DNA of 19,059 nucleotides from contig DYDN01000005.1 in assembly GCA_020717885.1 (NCBI GenBank), positions 1-19,059 on the forward strand, written 5' to 3'. Positions 1 to 6,520 of this stretch are shown here, piece by piece. This stretch comes from Candidatus Forterrea sp. GTDB taxonomy: Archaea > Iainarchaeota > Iainarchaeia > Iainarchaeales > JAAZKV01. The notes under the pieces are model-generated. The model saw nothing but the letters and a program-made list of their open reading frames with translations. It was not told the DNA's origin and did no database searches. The position numbers were made by a program, and so were the translations under genes. Positions within the stretch are counted from its first letter, which is position 1. Each line of letters begins with the position of its first letter.

Positions 1-10
1 AACACTAAAG

Positions 11-622
11 CTATGCCAAAAATGTTCCATTATTTAAGAGATTAGCTATTACATCCCCCACAGTTTGTGTTTTATCTACAAGAAGTGAGCAACTATCCCA
101 AGAAAGCACTCTTTCGCTTAATTTTTCTTGTAACTGCTTTTCGGTATAATTTTCTTTAGTTTTCAAGTCATATAAATAGTCAAGTAACGCCGTTAGTGAA
201 TCACTTTCAGCAGAAATTATAGATAATTTTACTAAAAAAGAACCATTGGGTCTTCTATGAATTTGCGCTCTTATTGCTTGAACTTTTTCTTTGTCGCCCT
301 TTTCATTTCGTTGATGATAATAACTTAATAATAAGCCAGTTCTCACTATATCTATATATTCAAAATTTGGAATTAAAATACTTAATTTTTTATAATTAGA
401 TTCAGTAGAAAATTGAGTAAGTTTTTGGGCTTCCTCTTTATTCGGAACAAACGCATATTTGCCTTCATTATGTTTATCTTGTATAACTTTTTTAATTTTT
501 GCAAATCCATCTTTTCCAAATTTAACTAATCCCGCACCAGCTAAATAAGTTAATGCCTCTTTTAAGGGCAAATTAGAAATAATAGTTAGTATTTCTTCTG
601 GCGAGGGCAAAGGAACACTCAT
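11..622 (-). CDS. Hypothetical protein, 203 aa
   Basis: I do not recognise this family. The ORF is complete: ATG at 622, TAG at 11-13. The first 45 residues look helical, including a small hydrophobic stretch (ALTYLAGAGLVKFG), and are followed by a lysine-rich segment. The middle is mixed alpha/beta, with a conserved-looking basic strand (AQIHRRPNGSFLVKLSI, near residues 117-133). No signal peptide or convincing membrane segment is seen. Its start overlaps the stop of the upstream 82-aa gene by one base (TAATG), so the two are almost certainly co-transcribed and translationally coupled; no strong SD of its own is visible. The pair probably belongs to the same accessory region as the integrase further right. 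That it is a real gene is fairly sure; its function is unknown. Confidence 0.65.
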   Translation of the reverse strand: MSVPLPSPEEILTIISNLPLKEALTYLAGAGLVKFGKDGFAKIKKVIQDKHNEGKYAFVPNKEEAQKLTQFSTESNYKKLSILIPNFEYIDIVRTGLLLSYYHQRNEKGDKEKVQAIRAQIHRRPNGSFLVKLSIISAESDSLTALLDYLYDLKTKENYTEKQLQEKLSERVLSWDSCSLLVDKTQTVGDVIANLLNNGTFLA

Positions 623-870
623 TATTGCTCAACCTTTTCTCTAATAAACTTTGAAATGGAAGCAGGTGTTCCATCCATGATTTTTAGAGAACCAGAGGTC
701 AAAGCTACTTCGTCTAATTTTAAGAATTTTGAAGGAATTTCTTGGGATGGAATTTTGTTTCCGTTCGGGTCTAAAACAAAGTTGTCTTTATCCACATCAA
801 AGTCATATGCACTTAAGAGAAGGATTTTTTCTTTATCATTTAATTCTTCAAAAATTACTTTGTTTGGCAT
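622..870 (-). CDS. Hypothetical small acidic protein, 82 aa
   Basis: Unrecognised protein, first gene of a two-gene unit. I prefer the ATG at 870 (MPNKVIFEEL) to the in-frame GTG at 879, because that GTG is part of a GTGAT Shine-Dalgarno site four bases before the ATG. A TATA-like element (TATATTT) lies about 20-25 bases further upstream. The protein is acidic in its first half (repeated D/E around residues 8-32) and ends with SISKFIREKVEQ, probably a helix. Its TAA stop shares one base with the ATG of the 203-aa gene downstream, which suggests the two products act together. Size and coupling would fit a toxin-antitoxin or effector-immunity pair, but no motif supports that, so I make no functional call. 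Confidence 0.6.
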   Translation of the reverse strand: MPNKVIFEELNDKEKILLLSAYDFDVDKDNFVLDPNGNKIPSQEIPSKFLKLDEVALTSGSLKIMDGTPASISKFIREKVEQ

Positions 871-927
871 ATCAATCACTTGAACAAATATACTAGGTCA
901 ATCATTTATTAAAGGTCTTTGTGATTT

Positions 928-1113
928 TTAAACCTTATTGTTAGTTTCGTCATTTATTTTTACTTTGATTTTGGCATATTTGCCTATATGTTTGGCTAAT
1001 TCAGGGGTTCTGATGTTTATCGCCCCGTATTCATATAAGTGGTTTTTTCCAGTTACAAGTTTCTTTTTGTCAGTTGTCCCGTAAATTTTAGCTTTAAATT
1101 CAAGTTCTTCCAT
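928..1113 (-). CDS. Small AbrB-like (SpoVT/AbrB-type) protein, 61 aa
   Basis: A 61-residue basic protein. Its second half (GAINIRTPELAKHIGKYAKIKVKI) has the strand-P-E-L-x-x-x-x-G-strand pattern of swapped-hairpin AbrB folds, as seen in antitoxins and in small archaeal proteins associated with transposases. It is divergent from the transposase remnant starting at 1181, and both share the 16-bp inverted repeat at 1119-1172. The TATA-like TTTATAAA at 1137-1144 sits about 24 bases before its ATG, so its mRNA would be nearly leaderless, with one repeat arm between TATA box and start. This layout suggests autoregulation by a small DNA-binding protein. The family assignment rests on pattern only and is tentative. 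Confidence 0.45.
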   Translation of the reverse strand: MEELEFKAKIYGTTDKKKLVTGKNHLYEYGAINIRTPELAKHIGKYAKIKVKINDETNNKV

Positions 1114-1118
1114 AATAA

Positions 1119-1172
1119 TCTTCTATACAGAATAGATTTATAAACTGTTCGGTTATTATTCTGTATAGAAGA
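1119..1172. promoter_or_regulatory. Divergent promoter with 16-bp perfect inverted repeat
   Basis: TCTTCTATACAGAATA (1119-1134) is repeated exactly in reverse complement at 1157-1172, with 22 bases between. The spacer contains the self-complementary TATA-like box TTTATAAA (1137-1144). For the minus-strand gene the left arm lies between TATA and start; for the plus-strand gene the right arm covers the expected transcription start, just before a GTGATG ribosome site at 1173-1178. That geometry suits an operator that shuts both promoters. The repeat is seen directly; the operator role is inferred. Confidence 0.6.
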
Positions 1173-1180
1173 GTGATGTT

Positions 1181-1519
1181 ATGGAAACAAGAGAATTAAG
1201 AGGAAAAGAAATAGTGGATTGCGGAGCTAACCTTTCTTTACAACAAGAAGATGTTTATTTAGTTCAAGCCAAACAACAAATGCAAAATTGGCGAACATAC
1301 TATAACTTTGTAAGACCACATCAAACGCTTAAAAAAACTCCTGCGGAGCAAGCAGGAATACAAATTAATGCCAATCACAACAAGTGGTTAAGCCTAATAA
1401 AGCAGAGCGCACAATGGACTAACCCAGATAACGGAAGCTGGGTTGAAATCATGTTTCGTACAAGTGGCCAACCAAATGATAAAACTGGAAAGATTATGGT
1501 AGACATTAATTGCAACTAA
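1181..1519 (+). pseudogene. Internally deleted DDE transposase remnant, 112 codons
   Basis: The N-terminus (METRELRGKEIVD...) matches how certain archaeal integrase-type transposases begin, just before a SWIM-like zinc finger. Residues 36-61 (NWRTYYNFVRPHQTLKKTPAEQAG) are the end of an rve/DDE integrase core, with the hallmark YN-x-x-RPH and TPAE motifs, and the following NKWLSLIK is also typical of these proteins. The zinc finger and the whole catalytic DDE core, about 250 residues in relatives, are missing between residues ~33 and 36, while the reading frame is kept. It is therefore catalytically dead. It retains a start codon, an SD (GTGATG) and a promoter-operator, so a short protein may still be made. 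A domesticated regulator is possible but unproven. Confidence 0.7.
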
Positions 1520-1549
1520 TAATTTTTAAATAATCAAAAAGGTGTTCAA

Positions 1550-2698
1550 GTGTTAAAACTGAATTGCAGATTAATAACTACCCACATATCCAAAGACAGC
1601 ATTCAATTCACAAAAGAGTCTCTTGAAGGTCTGATAAAACAAATAAATACCTCCGACAAGCGAATGCCTTTCAATGTTAATCATAATTTTAACCGCCAAA
1701 TTGGATTTGTTATTCCAAAATCAGCTAAATTAATTAAACTTGATGACGGTGAATTTGCGGTTGATGCTGAAGCAGCCCTCTATGAAAATCAAAAAGAGTA
1801 TGAATCATACTTTGTAACATATGAACGACCTGTTGAGCTGGTTTCATTATCAAAAATATTGGGTCAATGCAGTAAACACGAAGATACTAACTGCCCAACA
1901 TATCATACACAAAAGCCAATCTTTAATATTATTCAAGTCGCCCCCGAATTTGACGAAGGCCTTCTAAAAGTTAAATCGCCAGATTGTATTCTGCAAAAAG
2001 GAATATTAATTGACAAAGAATATCTTGTAAATTACCACAATTTTCTCAGACGTGCACATTCAAGACCAAACGCCTTTAGTTGGAGATTAATAAATAAAAT
2101 CCGCGAGGTTATGAAAAAGAATTCTGAATTAAGAGTGTATTTCCAAATTATTCCTAATGAAATATCTCTAAAATCCGAATTCAGGGATAGTTTAGAGTTT
2201 GATTATTCATGGGGGCCTAAAATCCCAAAGAAATTAGATAATTTAAAAGTTGGGGTTACACAGCATGCTTCTTCAAAAAAAGACCGAGAGTTAGAAAATC
2301 TAGAAAAAACTGATTTTTGGTGGAAACAAACGAATGATGACCTAATGGAATTACAAATTGAGGAATTACGCAATAAAAGTCGGCATTTAGTACAACCCAA
2401 AACTAATAAGAAAGCATATCCATTAAAATATGCACATTTGCAATATGATAAAAAGTCTAAAAAGATAAATCACTTAGATTGTGCTTTGAGAATTTATTTG
2501 GAAGATAAGTTTGATGAGAGATTACAGAAAAATGACATTTCGCTTGTGTCAAAAAAAGATTGTGACAGATTGAAGTTGTTTAAATTACAAGGACAAATAG
2601 ATGCAAAAGATGCTTTTGACATTCTTTCTTTCTTTTTTGAAAATAACTCCGATGTAAGGCAATATTTTGAACAAGGAGGTAATGAAAGTGATTCCTAA
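1550..2698 (+). CDS. Hypothetical protein, 382 aa; weak prohead-protease-like N-terminus
   Basis: I do not recognise the full-length protein. The start is GTG at 1550, with GGTG at 1541-1544 as SD and a TTTTTAAA box just upstream. Residues ~15-75 read like the start of phage capsid-maturation proteases: a helix, then MPFNVNHN (histidine after the strand), NRQIGFV and an acidic strand ending in FAVDAEAAL. The pattern is short and the catalytic set cannot be confirmed. Residues ~100-115 contain two cysteines and histidines (CSKHEDTNCPTYH). The rest is charged and helical, with several lysine-rich runs, and ends in DILSFFFENNSDVRQYFEQ. The last 11 bases overlap the next gene. Its place next to a recombinase fits a viral or plasmid element. 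Function is undetermined. Confidence 0.6.
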   Translation: MLKLNCRLITTHISKDSIQFTKESLEGLIKQINTSDKRMPFNVNHNFNRQIGFVIPKSAKLIKLDDGEFAVDAEAALYENQKEYESYFVTYERPVELVSLSKILGQCSKHEDTNCPTYHTQKPIFNIIQVAPEFDEGLLKVKSPDCILQKGILIDKEYLVNYHNFLRRAHSRPNAFSWRLINKIREVMKKNSELRVYFQIIPNEISLKSEFRDSLEFDYSWGPKIPKKLDNLKVGVTQHASSKKDRELENLEKTDFWWKQTNDDLMELQIEELRNKSRHLVQPKTNKKAYPLKYAHLQYDKKSKKINHLDCALRIYLEDKFDERLQKNDISLVSKKDCDRLKLFKLQGQIDAKDAFDILSFFFENNSDVRQYFEQGGNESDS

Positions 2699-3038
2699 GC
2701 AACCAACGACTGAGGAAAAAGCTCAATCATCCATTACAATGTTGATTCCTCCCACAATTGCCTGGTTCTCTGTTGGACTTGTTTTATATATCTTGGATTG
2801 GCTAAATTTTGCTGCATTTGGAGCACTTGGCCAACAAATGTTATATTGTGCTCAAAAAGGACTTTCAGACTGCGGGTTAACTCTTGCTAATTATGGTTTT
2901 GCATTTGTTATTGACTTTTTCTTTGGACCCGTATTAGTTATTGCCAATTGGAACGCTAATTATGCACTTACCGCAATTGAAGCGATTGTAGCATTGATTA
3001 TAATCTTTGTCACCTATTCAATTCAAAATCCCAGTTAA
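2688..3038 (+). CDS. Small multi-pass membrane protein, 116 aa
   Basis: Unrecognised integral membrane protein with three likely transmembrane helices (ML..PPTIAWFSVGLVLYIL, FAFVIDFFFGPVLVIA and ALTAIEAIVALIIIFVTYSI), the first followed by a semi-hydrophobic stretch and a loop with two cysteines (YCAQKGLSDC). The start is taken at GTG 2688 because a strong GGAGGT site ends seven bases before it; the in-frame ATG at 2682 is one base from that site and the TTG at 2667 is upstream of it. The gene overlaps the end of the 382-aa gene by 11 bases, so the two are probably expressed together. Size and topology resemble small viral membrane proteins or holins, but nothing in the sequence proves that. 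Confidence 0.6.
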   Translation: MIPKQPTTEEKAQSSITMLIPPTIAWFSVGLVLYILDWLNFAAFGALGQQMLYCAQKGLSDCGLTLANYGFAFVIDFFFGPVLVIANWNANYALTAIEAIVALIIIFVTYSIQNPS

Positions 3039-3102
3039 GTTTCATTTACGAAGTACTTGAATTAATCTAAATTTCTTTTAAAATATAACTGATTATTTTT
3101 AT

Positions 3103-4338
3103 TTATTGATTGACACTAATTTTTTCTTTCAAGTCCTCTTCAAGTTTTCTTATCTTTTCGGTTTGGTATTTCATGTATTCTTCAAGCACTTTCTGTCTTG
3201 CTAATAGTTCTTGTTCAAATTTCTTTGTGTTTTCTTCTTTTTGAATTATTCCGTTTAGTGTTATTGTTGCTCCGCACTTTTCGCAGAAATCGTTTGTTCC
3301 TTTGTTTGTTGTTCCGCAGTAATTACAATTCTTTGACATAAGAGTGTTCTCAAGTTGTTGAATGTTTTTTATTCCGCGCATTTCATCTACTGCCGTATCG
3401 CTGTCTTGACCTGAAAGATGAATGTATACTGCTGGGACTTTTGAGCCAACATTCCAACCGAACCAGTTACAAAGCTGAGCGTAGCTTAGGAATTTTGCAT
3501 ATCTTGTGGCTGTGGAGTGGCGCCAATGGTGCGGATTCATTGCTTTTTTTACACCTGCTCGCTTGGCTATCTTATTAAGCAACATTCTGCACGCATCATA
3601 TTGCAGACGGTGATTTTTGTTTCGTTTTCCAATTCCAATGAAAAGCGGTGAATTTTCTTTGTCAAGCTTGGGGTGTTTGTTTAACCATTCGGCTATGAAT
3701 GGTTTTGAATCTATTACTTTAAGTTTTCTTGGTTGCGTTTTTGAGTATTGAATAGTTACTCTGTAGTATTCTTGACAGTCTTCTATATGTTTGATGTCTA
3801 TGTTTAGTAATTCCCCTATTCTACACCCAAGTTCATTAAGAAGTGAAAGCATGCATCTGTCTCGTGGATTTTCGCAAGCGTTAATTAATTTTTTTACTTC
3901 TTCTTAGTTTAGTAAGTTTTCAGGTAATTTGATTTGACTATTTTTTACATTGCTTTTTATCCAACTTACTTCTGGCGGATATGTTTCGCCATTACCTTTT
4001 AGCCATTTAAAAAGTTTTTTAATTGAAACTAAATACTTGTGGACTGTTTGAGGAGAAAACTTTATTGTTCGTATCCAGTAAACGAGTTCTTCAGGGTCTT
4101 GTTTTGTTAAATCCGGGATTCTTTTTTCACTCAAGTGTTCTGCTATTGTCTTAAACAATTGAAGTTGAACTATTCTTGTGCTAAGGGCCATGTCAGTATT
4201 GATAAGGAAGTAGTGATATTTCTGAAGCAATAATTTATTTTGTTCATTAATCTTAGCACTTTCTTCAATACTTTGTAAGTAATACTTAAGCTGTTTTTCG
4301 TGAGGATATATGCCTTCTCTTGGAACCATTTCAAACAC
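3103..4338 (-). pseudogene. Tyrosine recombinase/integrase interrupted by one in-frame TAA
   Basis: Two open stretches in the same frame, 144 codons (from ATG 4338) and 249 codons (from ATG 3852), are separated by a single TAA at 3904-3906; the 17 codons between stop and second ATG (EEVKKLINACENPRDRC...) are clean integrase sequence. Read through, the protein is about 410 residues. It comprises an N-terminal SAM-like core-binding domain, then a catalytic domain with all expected residues in the 249-codon part: Arg11 (CRIGELL), His108-x-x-Arg111 (HHWRH), Trp133 and nucleophile Tyr143 (VPAVYIHLSG). A CxxC...CxxC zinc ribbon (Cys176, 179, 190, 193) and a coiled coil follow. This is the XerC/D-like architecture common in archaeal elements. 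The second ATG has no SD. The gene lies 80 bases beyond the 3' end of tRNA-Glu. It could be a dead gene, or a stop that is read through or bypassed. Confidence 0.85.
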
Positions 4339-4417
4339 CGTACCTATTTAGTGTTCCAAGGAATAGTAATTGGTTTAGTAACTACAATAGTTACTCAAAC
4401 CGAAATAAAGAGTGTTA

Positions 4418-4490
4418 TACCCCGACCGGGATTCGAACCCGGGTTACAAGCTTGAAAGGCTCATGTGCTTGACCACTGCACTATCGGGGC
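4418..4490 (-). tRNA. tRNA-Glu (anticodon TTC)
   Basis: The minus strand folds as a complete cloverleaf of 73 bases including the discriminator A. The acceptor stem GCCCCGA pairs with TCGGGGT, with a G-U at pair 1-72. The D stem is GTGC/GCAC. The anticodon stem TGAGC/GCTTG (two wobble pairs) has loop CTTTCAA, giving TTC. The variable loop is TAAC, and the T arm is CCGGG-TTCGAAT-CCCGG. The 3' CCA is not encoded, as is common in archaea. The 3' end faces the integrase, making this the likely attachment site of the element to its left. Confidence 0.95.
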
Positions 4491-4538
4491 ACTGTTCCGC
4501 CAGTGCATTACGGGGTGCGATTGCTTACGCAATCCCAC
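4489..4538. repeat. Two hairpins in the tRNA-Glu 5' leader
   Basis: GCACTG (4489-4494) pairs with CAGTGC (4501-4506), which takes in the first two bases of the mature tRNA. A second stem, GATTGC/GCAATC with loop TTAC (4519-4534), is extended by GTG/CAC around a mismatch (4515-4538). They may be part of the tRNA precursor or of a separate short transcript; a possible minus-strand TATA element lies near 4585. Function unknown. Confidence 0.4.
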
Positions 4539-4631
4539 TTACCTTGCATGGAGAATTAGCCCAATTTTTCCTGCTTTAGCTTTGCATAAACCAGGCTTTT
4601 TGACTGTATTAAAAACTTGCAACAGAAATCG

Positions 4632-4639
4632 TTTATAAA
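4632..4639 (+). promoter_or_regulatory. TATA box of rpl40e
   Basis: TTTATAAA in an otherwise less biased stretch, 38 bases before the L40e ATG. Transcription would start near 4665, leaving a short leader that carries the GGTGAG ribosome site at 4665-4670. Confidence 0.6.
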
Positions 4640-4677
4640 GGTTTGCGTTTTTGCTTTTGTATTCGGTGAGCAATTAG

Positions 4678-4842
4678 ATGGTTGACTTTAAGGAATCAAT
4701 GGCAAGAAGATTCAATAATGTGTTCGTCTGCCAAAGATGCAATGCTACTAATAGGTCCTCTTCAGGAAAACCACCGCAGTGCAGAAAATGCGGCTCACAG
4801 AGACTAAGACTAAAGAAAAAGAAAAGGAAAGCAGCTGCATAA
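4678..4842 (+). CDS. rpl40e: Large-subunit ribosomal protein L40e
   Basis: A 54-residue very basic protein of the large ribosomal subunit. It has the L40e zinc ribbon, Cys18-x-x-Cys21 (FVCQRCNATNR) and Cys35-x-x-Cys38 (PQCRKCGS), followed by the lysine/arginine-rich tail QRLRLKKKKRKAAA that contacts rRNA. Length and motif spacing match archaeal L40e, which lacks the ubiquitin fusion seen in eukaryotes. ATG 4678 is preceded by GGTGAG seven bases upstream and by a TATA box at 4632-4639. A T-rich tract at 4867-4872 after the stop may terminate transcription and overlaps the next promoter. It marks the return from the accessory region to core chromosome. Confidence 0.93.
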   Translation: MVDFKESMARRFNNVFVCQRCNATNRSSSGKPPQCRKCGSQRLRLKKKKRKAAA

Positions 4843-4868
4843 ACAGCCGCCCCTTTCCAAAACTACTT

Positions 4869-4876
4869 TTTTATAC
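4869..4876 (+). promoter_or_regulatory. TATA box of the zinc-ribbon peptide / prenyltransferase operon
   Basis: TTTTATAC lies 20 bases before ATG 4897, the spacing expected for a leaderless archaeal transcript. No SD precedes that ATG, which supports the leaderless reading. Confidence 0.55.
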
Positions 4877-4896
4877 TCCTAAAGCATATTTACTTC

Positions 4897-5046
4897 ATGG
4901 CAATAAAACCGCTTTGCGATAAGTGCAAGAAAGAGTTAAATGAATTTGGCGGGATACTATTAAGCCCCCCGGATAGGGAAGACAAAGTAAGAAAATACCA
5001 TTTGTGTGTTAAATGTTATAATGAAATTGCGATTAGCTTAGGGTGA
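4897..5046 (+). CDS. Small zinc-ribbon protein, 49 aa
   Basis: A 49-residue protein with two CxxC pairs (CDKC at residues 7-10, CVKC near 38-41) separated by about 27 residues, which should bind one zinc ion. Between them is a short strand region (GGILLSPP) and basic residues (RKYH). Such peptides are often nucleic-acid binding or regulatory, but the specific role is unknown to me. The gene is the first of a likely operon: it has its own TATA box and a leaderless ATG, and its terminal codons and TGA (5041-5046, GGGTGA) form the ribosome site for the prenyltransferase six bases downstream, so the two are translationally linked. Confidence 0.7.
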   Translation: MAIKPLCDKCKKELNEFGGILLSPPDREDKVRKYHLCVKCYNEIAISLG

Positions 5047-5052
5047 AAATAA

Positions 5053-5880
5053 ATGGCAAGTTTTGCGCAGAGATTTGACGCGTTCGCGGAACTAATGAGA
5101 CTGGGCAACTGCTTCATGGCCGGAATTGCGGTACTAATTGGTTTTTTTCTCGCGCAAGGGACTGACCTTAATCTCGCATTAATTGGATTTGGAGTTGCAT
5201 TTTTGGTTTGCGGAGCGGGACAGGCAATAAACGATTACTTTGACGCAAAAATTGACGCGAAATTATCAAAGAAAAGGCCTATCCCAAGCAAAAGGATTCT
5301 GCCCGCGGAAGCACTGTACTTTTCACTTGCATTATTCTTAGTTGGAATAATTGCCGCGATTTATATTAATCAAATGGCGCTCCTAATCGCAATAATAATG
5401 GCTTTGCTTTTATTCGCGTACCCCGCGTTTATGAATAAAATTAAATATGCCGGAAATGTAGTTGTTGCGCTTGGAACCGCAATTACTTTTATTTTTGGGG
5501 CGGCAGCTGCAGGAAATGTTCCGGCACTAGTTGTTGTGCTTGCACTAAGCGCATTCTTCTCAAACATGGCGAGAGAGATTACAAAAGACATTCAGGATTT
5601 GAAGAAAGATAAAGGGACAAAGGTAACGCTCCCAATGAAAACAAAAAAAGCAAATTATATTGTGGCGGTTTATTACACTTTTGCAATACTTTTTGGAATC
5701 GGGGCATTCGTGCTCTTTTCGCTAAGCTACTTTTATCTCATCTTCACAATAATAGGCGCAATAATATTCATTTACTCGGCAAAGAAACTTTACAACAAAA
5801 AACCTGTACAAAGCCAATCACTCTCAAAAAAAGGAATGCTTGTTAGCCTGCTAGCATTCATACTTGCTGGACTAAAGTAA
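5053..5880 (+). CDS. UbiA-family prenyltransferase, probable digeranylgeranylglyceryl phosphate synthase
   Basis: A 275-residue integral membrane prenyltransferase with about eight to nine hydrophobic helices. It carries both aspartate-rich motifs that hold Mg-diphosphate: N60-D61-x-x-D64-x-x-x-D68 (NDYFDAKID) and D179-x-x-D182-x-x-x-D186 (REITKDIQDLKKDKG). In archaea the usual UbiA member with this REI-T-K-D-I-x-D signature adds the second geranylgeranyl chain to geranylgeranylglyceryl phosphate, a step in making the ether-lipid core. The length is as expected. It follows the zinc-ribbon gene with a six-base gap and its GGGTGA site, and precedes the HAD gene by 22 bases. A related prenylation (such as of a quinone or another lipid) cannot be excluded from sequence alone, but the archaeal context makes the lipid role likely. 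Confidence 0.82.
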   Translation: MASFAQRFDAFAELMRLGNCFMAGIAVLIGFFLAQGTDLNLALIGFGVAFLVCGAGQAINDYFDAKIDAKLSKKRPIPSKRILPAEALYFSLALFLVGIIAAIYINQMALLIAIIMALLLFAYPAFMNKIKYAGNVVVALGTAITFIFGAAAAGNVPALVVVLALSAFFSNMAREITKDIQDLKKDKGTKVTLPMKTKKANYIVAVYYTFAILFGIGAFVLFSLSYFYLIFTIIGAIIFIYSAKKLYNKKPVQSQSLSKKGMLVSLLAFILAGLK

Positions 5881-5902
5881 TGACTTATTGCGCCGTGATT
5901 AT

Positions 5903-6508
5903 ATGATTAAAGCAATTTTTCTTGACTTTGAGGGAGTACTAACGGTAGAAGGAAATCTTATTCGAAATATTCTTTACCCAAAATTAAAAGAGTATGCGAC
6001 ACTTGACGAGCTCCGCGAAATGTACTCAAATGCGCGCTCGGGAAGAATCCCCCTAAAAAAAGCCTTTGCCAAAGTTCCTTTTAATAAACTGCTCAGAACA
6101 TCGGAAAACATAAAGGCAAAGGGCGGCGCAATAAAAATATTAAGAGAACTTGAAAAAGTCTATCCGCTTTTTATTGCATCAAACCACGTGCCAGTGATTT
6201 TTGAGAAAGCGATTGAGACTCTTAAAATGAAAAAATTCTTCAAAAAGATATTTGTGAGTTTTGAAATGAAAATAAATAAACCCAATAAAGAATTCTTTGG
6301 AATAATGTTAGAAAAGACCGGTTACGCCCCAAGCGAATGCGTTTTTGTTGATGATTCCAAAACAAACCTCGTTCCCGCAAAAGAAATAGGTTTTGTTACG
6401 ATTTGGTTTAACAACAAAGATGATAATTCAAGAAATAAAATTGAGTTCAGCGCGGATTATGAGGTTACAACACTCAAAGAACTTGCTAATTTAATAAAAA
6501 CTTTCTAA
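5903..6508 (+). CDS. HAD-superfamily hydrolase with DxE motif I, 201 aa
   Basis: A haloacid-dehalogenase-fold protein. Motif I is IFLDFEGVL with the nucleophile Asp8; motif II is Ser93 (FIASN), motif III is Lys126 (NKPNKEF) and motif IV is Asp150-Asp151 (VFVDDSKTN). A helical cap lies between motifs I and II, as in subclass I phosphatases. The second acid of motif I is Glu10 rather than the usual Asp, a substitution also known from ThrH-type phosphatases (DLEGVL), so activity is plausible. I chose ATG 5903 (MIKAIFLDF), not the TTG at 5888, because it gives the normal HAD N-terminus and a GTGAT site precedes it. It is probably co-transcribed with the prenyltransferase. The substrate is unknown. 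Confidence 0.8.
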   Translation: MIKAIFLDFEGVLTVEGNLIRNILYPKLKEYATLDELREMYSNARSGRIPLKKAFAKVPFNKLLRTSENIKAKGGAIKILRELEKVYPLFIASNHVPVIFEKAIETLKMKKFFKKIFVSFEMKINKPNKEFFGIMLEKTGYAPSECVFVDDSKTNLVPAKEIGFVTIWFNNKDDNSRNKIEFSADYEVTTLKELANLIKTF

Positions 6509-6520
6509 TTAAACCACACC

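Noticed and set aside
1119..1172. The 16-bp inverted repeat as terminal repeats of a transposon or MITE
   Set aside because: The arms are only 22 bases apart, lie between two divergent genes and enclose a TATA box. No copy flanks the transposase remnant on its far side and no target duplication is seen.
2667..2687. TTG 2667 as start of the membrane protein
   Set aside because: The strong GGAGGT site lies downstream of that TTG and points to the GTG at 2688.
1..4490. Duplicated tRNA-Glu 3' end marking the far attachment site
   Set aside because: I found no second copy of the ACCGGGATTCGAA-type sequence between 1 and 4417; the other boundary, if any, lies outside the window.
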